DNA of 64,000 nucleotides. Source: an uncultured Bacteroides sp. (GTDB lineage Bacteria > Bacteroidota > Bacteroidia > Bacteroidales > Bacteroidaceae). The stretch is taken from contig CALUOO010000009.1 in assembly GCA_944322345.1 (NCBI GenBank), forward strand, positions 62,001-126,000. The letters are read 5' to 3'. Within the stretch, counting starts at the first letter, position 1. Each line of letters opens with the position of its first letter. Below, one piece after another: positions 1 to 8,600 of this stretch. A model generated the notes under the pieces. That model searched no databases, was not told where the DNA came from, and saw only the letters and a program-made list of their open reading frames with translations. The position numbers and the translations under genes were made by a program.

Positions 1-1
1 A

Positions 2-1252
2 ACAATTATTGTGTCGCCGGCCAAGCAGGAGGCTTTGAAGAAAGAGGAGAATTTGGACAGATTCCTGAAACACAATATGAAACTGCTGTCTGCTCCGCCA
101 TTGGGGGACTGGAATCAGCGGGGACTGGAGAGCAGGGATATTAAGGAAATACAGATAGAGGATCTGCTGCAAAGGGATCCGATTGTGATTGATATACACA
201 AAGTGGCATCGCATCTGGAAGGTAAAAGGGTAATGATAACCGGGGCTGCAGGATCGATAGGAAGCGAAATTATGCGACAGGTAGCTTCGTTTAATCCTTA
301 TAAGCTGATTTTGGTAGATCAGGCGGAAACTCCGTTGCATGATATCCGATTGGAACTGCAAGACCGCTGGCGGGACATCAGTGCCGAGACAATTGTGGCA
401 GACATTTCGAATGCTACGCGGATGGAATCGATTTTCAATGAATTCAGGCCTCAATATATTTTTCATGCAGCGGCGTATAAGCATGTGCCGATGATGGAGG
501 ATAATGTGTCGGAATCGATTCAGGTGAATGTAAATGGTACGCGGATTGTTGCGGATCTGGCTGTGAAGTATAAGGCTGACAAATTTGTGATGATTTCGAC
601 AGACAAGGCCGTGAATCCGACAAACGTGATGGGATGTTCGAAACGTATCTGTGAAATCTATGTGCAGAGTCTGGCGAAGAAACTGCAGAAGGAGGGAGGA
701 CACGTGACGCAGTTTATTACAACGCGTTTTGGGAATGTACTGGGATCGAACGGATCGGTAATACCACGATTCAAAGAACAAATAAGAAAAGGAGGACCGG
801 TGACAGTGACTCATCCGGAGATTATCCGTTATTTTATGACAATACCCGAAGCTTGCCGATTGGTATTGGAGGCGGGAAGCATGGGGAATGGGGGAGAAAT
901 CTACATTTTCGATATGGGTAAGCCGGTGAAGATTGTTGACTTGGCAAAGCGGATGATCAGCCTTTCTGGACGGACGGATGTGGAGATTAAGTTTACGGGA
1001 TTGCGACACGGAGAGAAGTTGTATGAAGAGTTACTGAATGTGAAGGAACTGACAAAACCAACCTATCATGAAAAGATTATGATTGCTACTGTGAGGGAGT
1101 ATGACTATGATGAAGTGAAAGGCAGAATTCAGCAACTGATAGACGTAAGTTATACTTATGATCAGATGAGGATTGTGGCGGCAATGAAGGAGTTGGTCCC
1201 TGAGTTTATCAGTAAGAATTCATGTTTTGAAGTTCTGGATAAGAAAGAATGA
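2..1252 (+). CDS. Nucleotide-sugar 4,6-dehydratase/epimerase, CapD/FlaA1 type (5' end outside window)
   Basis: The reading frame is open to the left edge, so only the C-terminal part (about 415 residues) is present. It carries the SDR Rossmann signature TGAAGSIGSE about 80 residues in, then HAAAYKHVPMME, ISTDKAVNPTNVMG and a MGCSK (M-x3-K) catalytic motif, all typical of the UDP-GlcNAc 4,6-dehydratase / polysaccharide biosynthesis CapD family. These enzymes make the first keto-sugar for capsule or O-glycan synthesis. Long members carry N-terminal membrane segments, which would lie upstream of the window. It ends 164 bp before tRNA-Ser; what follows is a promoter for the tRNAs, so this is probably the last gene of a polysaccharide locus. 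The family is clear; the exact substrate is not. Confidence 0.9.
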   Translation, partial: TIIVSPAKQEALKKEENLDRFLKHNMKLLSAPPLGDWNQRGLESRDIKEIQIEDLLQRDPIVIDIHKVASHLEGKRVMITGAAGSIGSEIMRQVASFNPYKLILVDQAETPLHDIRLELQDRWRDISAETIVADISNATRMESIFNEFRPQYIFHAAAYKHVPMMEDNVSESIQVNVNGTRIVADLAVKYKADKFVMISTDKAVNPTNVMGCSKRICEIYVQSLAKKLQKEGGHVTQFITTRFGNVLGSNGSVIPRFKEQIRKGGPVTVTHPEIIRYFMTIPEACRLVLEAGSMGNGGEIYIFDMGKPVKIVDLAKRMISLSGRTDVEIKFTGLRHGEKLYEELLNVKELTKPTYHEKIMIATVREYDYDEVKGRIQQLIDVSYTYDQMRIVAAMKELVPEFISKNSCFEVLDKKE

Positions 1253-1355
1253 AAGTAAGATGTTAGAAGGAAGGCAGGGATATGACTTTAGAAATGACCT
1301 TTAGTTTAATGATGTGCTATCGATAGGAGAATCTCTAAAAAAAGTGTTGAAAATA

Positions 1356-1394
1356 TTTGCATACTAGAAAAAATACTTCTACATTTGCACCGCA
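1356..1394 (+). promoter_or_regulatory. Bacteroides-type promoter for the tRNA-Ser/tRNA-Glu pair
   Basis: TTTG at 1356-1359, a 20-nt spacer and TACATTTG at 1380-1387 match the Bacteroidetes primary sigma consensus (TTTG / TAnnTTTG) exactly. Transcription would begin near 1394, about 23 nt before tRNA-Ser. The rest of the 1253-1416 gap shows nothing else recognisable. Confidence 0.75.
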
Positions 1395-1416
1395 TTTGAG
1401 AGGAATGCCAATGTAA

Positions 1417-1503
1417 GGAAGTTTGGGTGAGTGGCTGAAACCAGCAGTTTGCTAAACTGCCGACCGGGTCACCGGTCCGGGGGTTCGAATCCCCCAGCTT
1501 CCG
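1417..1503 (+). tRNA. tRNA-Ser (anticodon GCU)
   Basis: An 87-nt class II tRNA. The acceptor stem is GGAAGTT with AGCTTCC and discriminator G1503; the anticodon stem GCAGT/ACTGC encloses loop TTGCTAA, giving anticodon GCT (codons AGC/AGU). A long variable arm is present and the T-arm contains GGTTCGAATC. CCA is not encoded. Confidence 0.95.
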
Positions 1504-1512
1504 CTTATAATT

Positions 1513-1584
1513 GGTGGGTTCGTCTAACGGTTAGGACACATGCCTCTCACGCATGTAATACGAGTTCGATTCTCGTACCCACTA
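1513..1584 (+). tRNA. tRNA-Glu (anticodon CUC), prophage integration site
   Basis: A 72-nt tRNA. The acceptor GGTGGGT pairs with ACCCACT (first pair G-U), the discriminator is A1584, and the anticodon loop CTCTCAC gives CUC. It lies 9 nt after tRNA-Ser. Its 3' half from base 1540 on is repeated at 41654-41699, so the phage restores a complete tRNA on integration: the 5' part is host-derived and the 3' part up to the crossover may be phage-derived. CCA is not encoded. Confidence 0.95.
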
Positions 1585-1585
1585 C
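1540..1585 (+). repeat. attL core (46-bp direct repeat)
   Basis: The 46 bases are identical to 41654-41699 and cover the anticodon loop through the 3' end of tRNA-Glu plus one base. The identity breaks on both sides (C1539 versus A41653, A1586 versus T41700), so the shared block is defined to the base. Confidence 0.95.
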
Positions 1586-1593
1586 AAAGTAAT

Positions 1594-1645
1594 AAAGCGT
1601 TGATTTTAAGGCTGATAAACCTAAAATTCAACGCTTTTTCTTTTT
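1594..1645 (+). terminator. Phage-borne terminator behind tRNA-Glu
   Basis: AAAGCGTTGA (1594-1603) pairs with TCAACGCTTT (1628-1637), with further imperfect pairing inside, and is followed by TTTCTTTTT. It ends the tRNA transcript after integration has separated the tRNA from the host terminator now found behind attR (41705-41731). Confidence 0.8.
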
Positions 1646-1724
1646 GACCAATCGTAATATGCAGTTAAAAAAAACAGATTATTTGCACAAAAATGGTGCT
1701 ATTTGCACCATCGAAATGCAATAC

Positions 1725-1743
1725 ACCTGCAAAATACCTGCAA
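1725..1743 (+). repeat. Candidate integrase arm-type sites, left end
   Basis: Two copies of ACCTGCAA at 1725-1732 and 1736-1743, spaced 11 bp. The same octamer occurs three times just inside attR (41560-41596). Their presence at both ends beside the att cores fits arm-binding sites of a lambda-type tyrosine recombinase. A hairpin-forming inverted repeat ATGGTGC/GCACCAT lies just upstream at 1693-1711. Confidence 0.6.
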
Positions 1744-1746
1744 ATT

Positions 1747-2964
1747 ATGGCAACAACAAAGTTCTATTTAGACAAGCGTGCTACACGCAAAGACGGAAAG
1801 TTCCCACTAAAAGTCAGTATTTCTCATAAAGGAAAAACATCTTTAATAGGTTTGGATGTATTTATTTCTGCTGAACATTGGAACGACAAAGCAGAAAAAA
1901 TCACTGGAGGATCAAACAGAATATTTCTCAATAATTTTATCACCCGACGTAAATTGGATATTGATACCATCTTACTACAATTGATGGAAAGGGGAGAGAT
2001 TGGCAAGATGACTGTCACTCAGATAAAAGATAAAGTCTTGTCTGAATTAATGCCCGAAGAAGAGCAAAGGGAGAGTGGTGTATTTATAAAATCATTTTTA
2101 GAGTTTATTGGCCTGAAGAAAAAGCCTAATACAATAGATGTCTACAAGGCTACTCTGAAAAAAATACAGAAGTTCGATCCAAATTATGAGAGCCTCAACT
2201 TCGAAGATATTAATCGTGAATGGTTGGTCTCTTTTGATTCGTTTCTTGCACAAACTTCTCCTTCAAAAAATGCAAGGAATATACATCTTCGTAATATTAG
2301 AGCTGTTTTTAATGAGGCAATTGATAATGAGGTTACGTCATCCTATCCGTTCAGAAAGTTTAAAATAAAAGGTGAGGCTACTATAAAGAGATCATTGACT
2401 GTAGAACAGATAAGAATGTTGTTTTCTTATCCTGTCGAAGAACATCAGGTTCAATATCTCGATATGTTCAAGCTGATTTTTTATTTAATTGGCATTAATA
2501 CAGTTGATCTCTTTAGCCTTACAAAAGAGAATATTGAAGGCGGGCGTTTGTTATATCACCGGGCTAAAACTGGTAGACTGTACGATATAAAGTTGGAGCC
2601 CGAAGCTGTTGCTATCATCGAAAAGTATAAAGGTGATAGCCTCTTGCTGAATGCGATGGACCGATATGAAAGCTATAGGGTATATTCGGCCAGATTGAAT
2701 AGGATGCTACAGCAAATAGGCTATGTCAGTGTTGGGAAAAATGGGAAAAAGACTCATAAACCTTTATTCCCTAATATAACTACCTACTGGGCACGTCACA
2801 CTTGGGCTACTATTGCGTCTTCTTTAGATATTCCCAAGGAAACTATTGCTGCAGCTCTTGGACATGGCGGAAATTCAGTAACCGATATTTATATCAATTT
2901 TGATCAGAAAAAAGTGGATGAGGCTAATAGACGTGTTATCGATTATGTCCTTTATGGGAAGTGA
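1747..2964 (+). CDS. int: Tyrosine recombinase (phage integrase)
   Basis: A 405-residue site-specific recombinase that inserts and excises the prophage at tRNA-Glu. From this start it has an N-terminal arm-binding part (MATTKFYLDKR...), a SAM-like core-binding domain around residues 110-200 and a C-terminal catalytic domain. Visible catalytic residues are Lys274 (AKTG), Arg350-His351 (WARHTW), His373 (LGHG) and Tyr382 (DIYIN). At the usual first arginine the sequence is GINTVDL, so Arg-I is Asn251; Bacteroides integrases such as IntDOT are also known to lack this arginine. A longer reading from 1693 would overlap the candidate arm sites, so the ATG at 1747 is preferred. No excisionase is obvious; the small HTH gene at 35418 is one candidate. 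Confidence 0.9.
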   Translation: MATTKFYLDKRATRKDGKFPLKVSISHKGKTSLIGLDVFISAEHWNDKAEKITGGSNRIFLNNFITRRKLDIDTILLQLMERGEIGKMTVTQIKDKVLSELMPEEEQRESGVFIKSFLEFIGLKKKPNTIDVYKATLKKIQKFDPNYESLNFEDINREWLVSFDSFLAQTSPSKNARNIHLRNIRAVFNEAIDNEVTSSYPFRKFKIKGEATIKRSLTVEQIRMLFSYPVEEHQVQYLDMFKLIFYLIGINTVDLFSLTKENIEGGRLLYHRAKTGRLYDIKLEPEAVAIIEKYKGDSLLLNAMDRYESYRVYSARLNRMLQQIGYVSVGKNGKKTHKPLFPNITTYWARHTWATIASSLDIPKETIAAALGHGGNSVTDIYINFDQKKVDEANRRVIDYVLYGK

Positions 2965-2990
2965 TTTTCGTCAAATTATCATTCATAGAA

Positions 2991-3016
2991 ATGAGGGTGC
3001 AATCAAGCACCCTCAT
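2991..3016 (+). terminator. Hairpin after integrase
   Basis: ATGAGGGTGC (2991-3000) and GCACCCTCAT (3007-3016) form a perfect 10-bp stem with a 6-nt loop, 27 bp after the integrase stop. There is no strong T-run behind it (AGTTATTATA), so it may be a weak terminator or a 3' stabilising hairpin. The bases up to 3190 hold no supported gene. Confidence 0.5.
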
Positions 3017-3190
3017 AGTTATTATACCAAACAAAATTCTTTGGCTATCAATAGTAAAGTAGACAATTTGTATAACCAGTCTATAATTCTATCGGCTATT
3101 TCTATTTTTTCATATTTTTTATTTTAAATGAAAGGAATAATTTCGATTCGAAATAATGTTCCCCAAAATAGAAAGACCGCTTTGATAGCA

Positions 3191-3230
3191 AATAAATAAA
3201 ACCTCTTCTCCGGAGGCTATTTATTTTGTC
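3191..3230. terminator. Bidirectional terminator between integrase and late operon
   Basis: AATAAATA (3191-3198) pairs with TATTTATT (3219-3226), and an inner CCTC/GAGG stem extends it. Plus-strand readout ends in TTTTGTC and minus-strand readout in ATTTATTTG. It separates the convergent integrase transcript from the 5S-like RNA and late transcripts. Confidence 0.55.
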
Positions 3231-3250
3231 TTAAGTTTGATACTTATTTT

Positions 3251-3359
3251 GTAGGCAACTTCCTACTCTCCCACAATTTGTAGTACCATCGGCGTAACAA
3301 GTCTTAACTTCTCTGTTCGGAATGGATAGAGGTGTTTCACTTGCGCTATAATCACCTTA
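3251..3359 (-). rRNA. Prophage-encoded 5S rRNA-like gene
   Basis: Read on the minus strand, the 109 nt contain the hallmark 5S blocks in order: CCGAACAGAGAAGTTAAG (loop B/C and helix III), CGCCGATGGTACT (helix IV/loop E) and GTGGGAGAGTAGG. The two ends pair (AGGTGA near the 5' end with TTGCCT at the 3' end: helix I). Helix II is GCG + CAAGT with ACTTG + TTA bulge + CGC, and helix V is CTACA/TGTGG. The helix II arm is A/T-richer than in the cellular Bacteroides 5S as I remember it, but both strands change together, so pairing is kept. It lies inside the prophage, 19 nt after the spanin stop codon, with its own TATCTTTG box placed so that transcription would begin at or within a base of the predicted 5' end. 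No 16S or 23S gene is near. Homology to 5S is clear; ribosome use, decoy or regulatory roles are open. Confidence 0.88.
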
Positions 3360-3374
3360 TATTTTGCAAAGATA
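3360..3374 (-). promoter_or_regulatory. Promoter -7 box for the 5S-like RNA
   Basis: On the minus strand TATCTTTG (3374-3367) is an exact TAnnTTTG element ending 7 nt before the predicted 5' end of the 5S-like RNA. It overlaps nothing but the few bases between the spanin stop and the RNA. No clear -33 TTTG is seen. Confidence 0.65.
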
Positions 3375-3378
3375 GATA

Positions 3379-3771
3379 CTATTGCTTGATTTTTGATAAA
3401 ATATAACATAAAATTGTTATTACGATGCAAATAATTATCCCAAATGCCCACCCACCAAGTTCTAGCTTCATCTGTTGCCAGCGGGTGAGTTCTTTCTCTA
3501 CCGGATAAGGAACGTGAATGGAATCAGTCTTTGTCACATACAGTGTATCCGTCCTGTCCTTGTACTGATAGATATACTTGTAGCGATACTCTACGACAGT
3601 ATCACCCTTTATGATTAATACGGAGTCCTTCTCATATATGCTATCCTTCAGTATCTGGCTCAGGTAGATGGAATCATGTTTCACCGTTTCCACGGGAACG
3701 TACTTCACGCTGCGGCACGAGCATATTGCTGATGTTAGCAAAATGATAACAAAATATGCTAATGTTTTCAT
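3379..3771 (-). CDS. Single-gene spanin (lipoprotein plus C-terminal membrane anchor)
   Basis: A 130-residue protein starting at MKTLAYFVIILLT with a type II signal peptide ending in ICSC (lipidated Cys about residue 19), a charged and Tyr-rich periplasmic stretch (residues 20-100) and a C-terminal membrane helix (GGWAFGIIICIVITILCYIL). A lipid anchor in the outer membrane and a helix in the inner membrane on one chain is the unimolecular-spanin architecture known from phage T1 gp11, which fuses the two membranes at lysis. The ATG overlaps the stop of the upstream gene (ATGA, 3768-3771), which decides this start over an upstream in-frame ATG. It closes the lysis cassette. Family sequence similarity was not tested; the call rests on topology and place. 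Confidence 0.75.
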   Translation of the reverse strand: MKTLAYFVIILLTSAICSCRSVKYVPVETVKHDSIYLSQILKDSIYEKDSVLIIKGDTVVEYRYKYIYQYKDRTDTLYVTKTDSIHVPYPVEKELTRWQQMKLELGGWAFGIIICIVITILCYILSKIKQ

Positions 3772-4181
3772 GGCTCCACAATATCGATCGTTATCTCTTC
3801 CCCATGACGCTGTGCATCCTCGATAAGCACATTCAGACAATCGGAAGTATACCGCGATTCTGTTAATCGCCCGACTTCCGTATTTTTACCAACCAAGATA
3901 CAACCAGCCGAATCTTCGGCAGTGTTTCCCGGATGAATTAAGATACCATCAAAATGGGGGACATTCAGTAGGCGTGGTAAGTTGCGGCCAAATTTTGGTG
4001 ACCAATTGAATATCACCTTATATGTACCGGCAGGAATAGCTGTCTTTCCCGGAACTTTCGCTTCTTTATCCAAATTACGAATTACATCTTCCAGTGTATT
4101 GCAGTACAGCCTGTCATTTACATAAAGCCTACCTACTGTGTAGGTTGCTTTCTTCCATAATCTTTCTACTCTTAATTTCAT
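3768..4181 (-). CDS. DUF5675 protein, candidate endolysin
   Basis: 137 residues. The block GILIHPGNTAEDSAGCILVG (about residues 75-100) is the DUF5675 signature: a His and a later Ser-x-Gly-Cys resembling the arrangement in YkuD-type L,D-transpeptidase folds. The family is common in Bacteroidetes phages. It lies between holin and spanin with ATGA overlaps on both sides, the slot of the muralytic enzyme, and no other lysozyme or amidase is seen in the prophage. Hydrolase activity is inferred from context, not shown by a known catalytic motif. Confidence 0.7.
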   Translation of the reverse strand: MKLRVERLWKKATYTVGRLYVNDRLYCNTLEDVIRNLDKEAKVPGKTAIPAGTYKVIFNWSPKFGRNLPRLLNVPHFDGILIHPGNTAEDSAGCILVGKNTEVGRLTESRYTSDCLNVLIEDAQRHGEEITIDIVEP

Positions 4182-4672
4182 TTCTTTTCCTCCTCATTCG
4201 TTACATGTTCTATTAACTCTCCAGCCGTATTATACTTCTTCTTGATATAATCTACCAGTAGCCTTTTTATGCTGACTTTGTTTTTTATGCCATGTATAAC
4301 GCAGATGTGCTCCATTATCGAATCGAACTCGAAGATGATGGCCAGCCCAAGCCCGCACATGGCGGAGATAGTGTAGTTACATATCCCGGCAGGTTGCAGG
4401 ATGGCCAGCCCCATCATGAATCCAAGTACCAAGTACGAATTGTATTCGATGAACTTACACATTGTCCTCCGTCCGGCTCTCGAAAACCGGAAATCCTCTC
4501 CACGCTTGACTACTGAATCGATGATTCCGAGTACGAAATCGGCCACAATCATCACGATGATGAATACCAGCATCCATCGAAGCTCGAAAACTACCTCCTT
4601 GATTTCTCCGACAAAGGAGTAAGCCCCCGCAACTGCCAGTTGCGGGGCAATAATGTTCAATACTTTCTCCAT
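4178..4672 (-). CDS. Phage holin
   Basis: A 164-residue membrane protein with several hydrophobic helices: WMLVFIIVMIVADFVLGIID, then YLVLGFMMGLAILQPAG and ISAMCGLGLAIIFEF. Between the first two is RGEDFRFSRAGRR, resembling phage holin family 4 (toxin-secretion/lysis holins). The C-terminus is charged (EHVTNEEEKK). Holins permeabilise the inner membrane and time lysis. It is the first gene of the holin-DUF5675-spanin cassette and overlaps the next gene by ATGA. Confidence 0.8.
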   Translation of the reverse strand: MEKVLNIIAPQLAVAGAYSFVGEIKEVVFELRWMLVFIIVMIVADFVLGIIDSVVKRGEDFRFSRAGRRTMCKFIEYNSYLVLGFMMGLAILQPAGICNYTISAMCGLGLAIIFEFDSIMEHICVIHGIKNKVSIKRLLVDYIKKKYNTAGELIEHVTNEEEKK

Positions 4673-4745
4673 CTTACATACCTACTAATGTCTCATTTAT
4701 CTCTGACAAGATATTCTCAAACATTGTTGCATTCGTGCAACGATA

Positions 4746-5390
4746 TTATTCTTCAACCTTTTCAACGTAAATTCCTACTAACGCGGATAAATCTTGATAA
4801 ACAGGTTGCTCTGTATTTCGTGTACACTTATAAGTTACACCGTTTTGAGAGTAGTATTTCCCTGCAAACAATTCCATGTTGTTGTTATACGGAATAGGGT
4901 CTTCCGATGTACCTTGATTCTTTTCGTTTATTTCTTCGTACAATGCTGCTGTATCTATTGAAGGTGGTTGGTTTTCCAATACTGTTTCGATAGTCTGTTT
5001 TACTTTGTACAATTTATCATCATACAATACCTTGTAGTCTTTTTCGAGCTTACCATTGATGAATGTTTCCCACTTCGGATACAGATTCTTGTACTGAAGA
5101 GCCTGAGCATCTGTAAGCTGCATATCATTAATCTTTAAAGTCATTAATGATAGCGATTGGTTAACTTCCATCTCCGGATATTCGACACTACCATGAGCAG
5201 CAGCTTTAGCTTTCTTGATTCTTTCTGCTTCCGATTCGTCAATCTCAGTGTAGTTGTCTACTGATTCCCAAGAAGGAATTAACAATGAAAGAAATACAAG
5301 TCTGTCCTTGTCTTCTTCGCCAACAGTTGCGATGTACTTTTGATACTCAGGAATTAACCGCGTTCCTTTTTCTTCTTTTTGTATTCTCAT
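4746..5390 (-). CDS. Tail-associated protein with carbohydrate-binding-like segments
   Basis: 214 residues, soluble. The second half reads like two small cell-wall or carbohydrate-binding modules: YPKWETFINGKLEKDYKVLY followed by DDKLYKVKQ, and later FAGKYYSQNGVTYKCTRNTE. This pattern (W-E, then an exposed tract with L-Y-K) resembles CBM5/12-like tail domains of Bacteroides phages. It follows the giant fibre gene and precedes the holin, a usual place for fibre accessory proteins or adhesins. Exact role unknown. Confidence 0.55.
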   Translation of the reverse strand: MRIQKEEKGTRLIPEYQKYIATVGEEDKDRLVFLSLLIPSWESVDNYTEIDESEAERIKKAKAAAHGSVEYPEMEVNQSLSLMTLKINDMQLTDAQALQYKNLYPKWETFINGKLEKDYKVLYDDKLYKVKQTIETVLENQPPSIDTAALYEEINEKNQGTSEDPIPYNNNMELFAGKYYSQNGVTYKCTRNTEQPVYQDLSALVGIYVEKVEE

Positions 5391-5404
5391 AAAATAAAAA
5401 TTAT

Positions 5405-5671
5405 TTATTGGTTAATACTATCTAATAATTCATACACACTCTTTTTAATGAATGCAAGAAATTTACCTTTTTCCATGTAAGTTCTTACGATTCCTGCTTT
5501 GTAACTATCTACTTCAACCTCTCCATTTTTATAGATTTCTTGGGCAAATTCCAATTCTCCTAAATCTGGAGTGTTTCGATAGATTGCGTTTCCTAACTCT
5601 TTACTAATATCAAAGGAACTCTTATTCCCTTCGATGTCTAATGCTTCAATTTTTCTAAAATCCACTTTCAT
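5405..5671 (-). CDS. Small tail-region protein, function unknown
   Basis: 88 residues (MKVDFRKIEALDIEGNKS...). There is no membrane segment or Cys motif; it looks like an alpha/beta soluble protein with an acidic middle (ELGELEFAQEIYKNGEVEVD-like character). It lies 18 bp after the giant fibre gene and 14 bp before the next gene, in the same transcript. It could be a fibre chaperone or accessory, which is inference from place only. Confidence 0.6.
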   Translation of the reverse strand: MKVDFRKIEALDIEGNKSSFDISKELGNAIYRNTPDLGELEFAQEIYKNGEVEVDSYKAGIVRTYMEKGKFLAFIKKSVYELLDSINQ

Positions 5672-5689
5672 AATTGTTTATATTAATTA

Positions 5690-8600
5690 TTATCCATTTA
5701 TTGAAGGTCTACCAAATATAGCTACTACAAAGTTACCATCCATAAAACCTTGGTCTTTATGGAATATATTTACATCAAAACGCGTATCTGAAATACCGTC
5801 TAAAACTGCAATATGATAATTACCATCAATATAAGCAGATGGTATTGCAATGTAGTCCCAATGTCCTATATTATGATAAAATCTATATCTACCTGTTGAT
5901 AATTTAGTTATATTACCATTGCTTTCTGTTATTTTACATCCATTACCAAATCTTGATTCTATGTGTCCGCTACTGCTTATTCTTCCTAACCATAAAAGAC
6001 CGGGCATACACCAAAAATCATTAGGCATACAACCCCAGTTGCATCCTCCAGTAGCTACTAATGCTAAATTAGCAAGTCTACCATAAGCGCTTGGAGTGTT
6101 AACGGCTACTGTGCTACCATTAGCGTATAACCTTAATGCTACGTTAGAACCTTTTCCTTCTGCCATAAACCAAGCAGCAGTTCCTTCTGTTTCATCAGGT
6201 TTTACAGGACTTTGGTATCCAAGAATAGATGTAAATTTTGTTGTAACACCATTAGTTATTTTGTTATAAACTACTCCTACGCTTGCATTGTGTGAAATGT
6301 CAATGTTTTTTAATGAATTGCTATCTACTACAAAGTTACCAATTTTAGCACCATCAGTAACAGTTATACTACCCGTAGTAATACTTGCAGCACCAATCTT
6401 TTCAGCTAGAACAGTATCAACTTCAATTAATTCGGACTTGATATATCCTCCGTTAATTATTGTTGTTCCAAGTCTTGCCAATTCTATCTTTTCTGTTCTT
6501 GCGGTGTTAGCTGTGCTTAACGCTGTTGTCGCTGTTGTTTTAGCAGAATTAGCGGTACTTAATGCAGTTGAAGCATTTGTATTTGCCGTTGTTGCTGTCT
6601 GTTTTGCTGAATCTGCTGTTGACTTTGCTGTATCAGCTGTATTCTTCGCTGTTGTCGCTGTTGACTTGGCAGAAGAAGCATCTGTTTTTGCCTGACTCGC
6701 ATTAGTATTAGCGGTATTTGCTGTGCTTAACGCTGTCGAAGAGTCACTCACGGCAGTATTTATTTTACTCTGTGCATCAGTGGCTAAAGAGCTAAATGTT
6801 ACTTTCCCAGTGAAATCAATATTCTTTCCAAAAACAGAAATCCCGAATCCATTTATGTTTATTCCTGCAACAACCTGTTCTTCTGTTAATTTTGTTGATA
6901 AATCAACTACAGGTTTAGTAACTTCGGTTTTTAAATCAATAGTTTGACCTATTCCCGTAAAAGAAGAAGTACGTAGAGTTATTAAAACACCTGTAAATCC
7001 TTCTACCAATACACTATATTTTGAACCTCCTCTAACATAAATGTACTCATCGCTTGAGTTTGTCATTTGACCAACGTCACCTATAGGGATTATACCAGTT
7101 TTAATCCATGAATAGCTATAATTTAAAATTGTTCGGCTTACCGAACTTGACCCATAACCACTACCATTAGTCTGCCATTGACATCTTACAGTAAATCCAT
7201 TTGTATGAGTACTCCAAGATGGTTTTCCTAATGAGGCTACTAGATTTCTTGATACAGTGATAATTACTGGTTTTGAGTAATCTTTCGTAAGATGTATAGT
7301 TATCGGATAGTATGTATTCTCATCCAATCCAGTGGCGTCGACTGTTACTTCTGTTCTCTTTGACGCATCTACAATTGACTGGTTTACATTATTTTTTATT
7401 CCCAGCCAAATATTATCCGGCTGTACTGCAATTTCAGCTTCCGAAACACGATTTTCTAATGAAGTTATTTCTCCATCAATCTCAGTTACTTTTGTCTCAG
7501 TCTGCGTAGCCTTTAGACTAACACCGTTTAAATCCGATGTTATTTGATTTATCTTTTGAGTATATGTAGTGGTTGTAACATACTTACCAGCAGCATCAGC
7601 AATAGCGTCTTGCTTTGCTGCATCAGCTTTTGATTGAGCTGTTGTAGCAGCACTGTTAAGTATTTCTGTCCTTGTCTGCTGCAACATGTCAGAAGTTACA
7701 GTCAAGGCTATTTTGTCCTCTAATACAACTAAACGGCTATCAGTCTCTTCCTTATAAGTAGTAAGAGTATTGTTTACAGAATCTATCGAAGAAGTTACGT
7801 CTTCGGGAGCGGGTGTCCAGTCGGTGGCCTTATTCCCAATCTCGCACTTCACATTCTTAAAGTAAGCCGTCACGCCGCCTGTGGAAAGATAAACTACATA
7901 GGAATGAGAAGTACCGTCAAGAGTCTGAATGCCGTGAACACGTACCCACTTATTAGCTTCAGTGACTTTTATTCTAACGCCGGATATTAATTCAACTCCT
8001 ACTTGTATCGAGCAAGCTTCCGTCGCGTACACATCTACGGAATTTGCGACCTGACCGTCAAGAGGAACGTTATGGGCGTTGCCCGTATCGGCTCGTAAAG
8101 CATAGACACCTCCATTTGCTTGCGTAACCTTAAGGCACGTGTACCCGTCAAACTCTACGAAAGAGGCTTTATTAACTCCGTTAAACCTCCATTCATTTGA
8201 GTTGTCCAACTTAGAGTTCTTAATAAGATTGCGCCCGCCGATTTGGATATTCTCGACCACCTCATTCGTATATTCCTTGCTGCTCGTCACGGCTGACGAT
8301 ATTTTATTATCGGTAGCCTCGAACTTGGCCGTAACTTCCGACTTGTAACTGTCAAGATTCTCCGCCAAGTCAGTAGGCAGTTTCTTAGCCGCCGTAGCGA
8401 TATTACCGTTTATTGTCTTATAAGCGGAATAATACGCCGATTGGCTCGTGGCGAAAGACGCTCTTACTTGTATGTTCTCCGGATTGTCAGTGGAATGATA
8501 CGCCAACTCACTGTCATAAGCTGCCCATTTACTTACAAAGTCCGTTGAGCTTACTCCATATTTAGCGGCATCAGCAACGATAGAGTCTTTCTCGGCTGCT

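Noticed and set aside
3263-3451. Small minus-strand protein over the 5S-like region
   Set aside because: It reads through the conserved 5S blocks and the spanin 3' end with no protein-like pattern.
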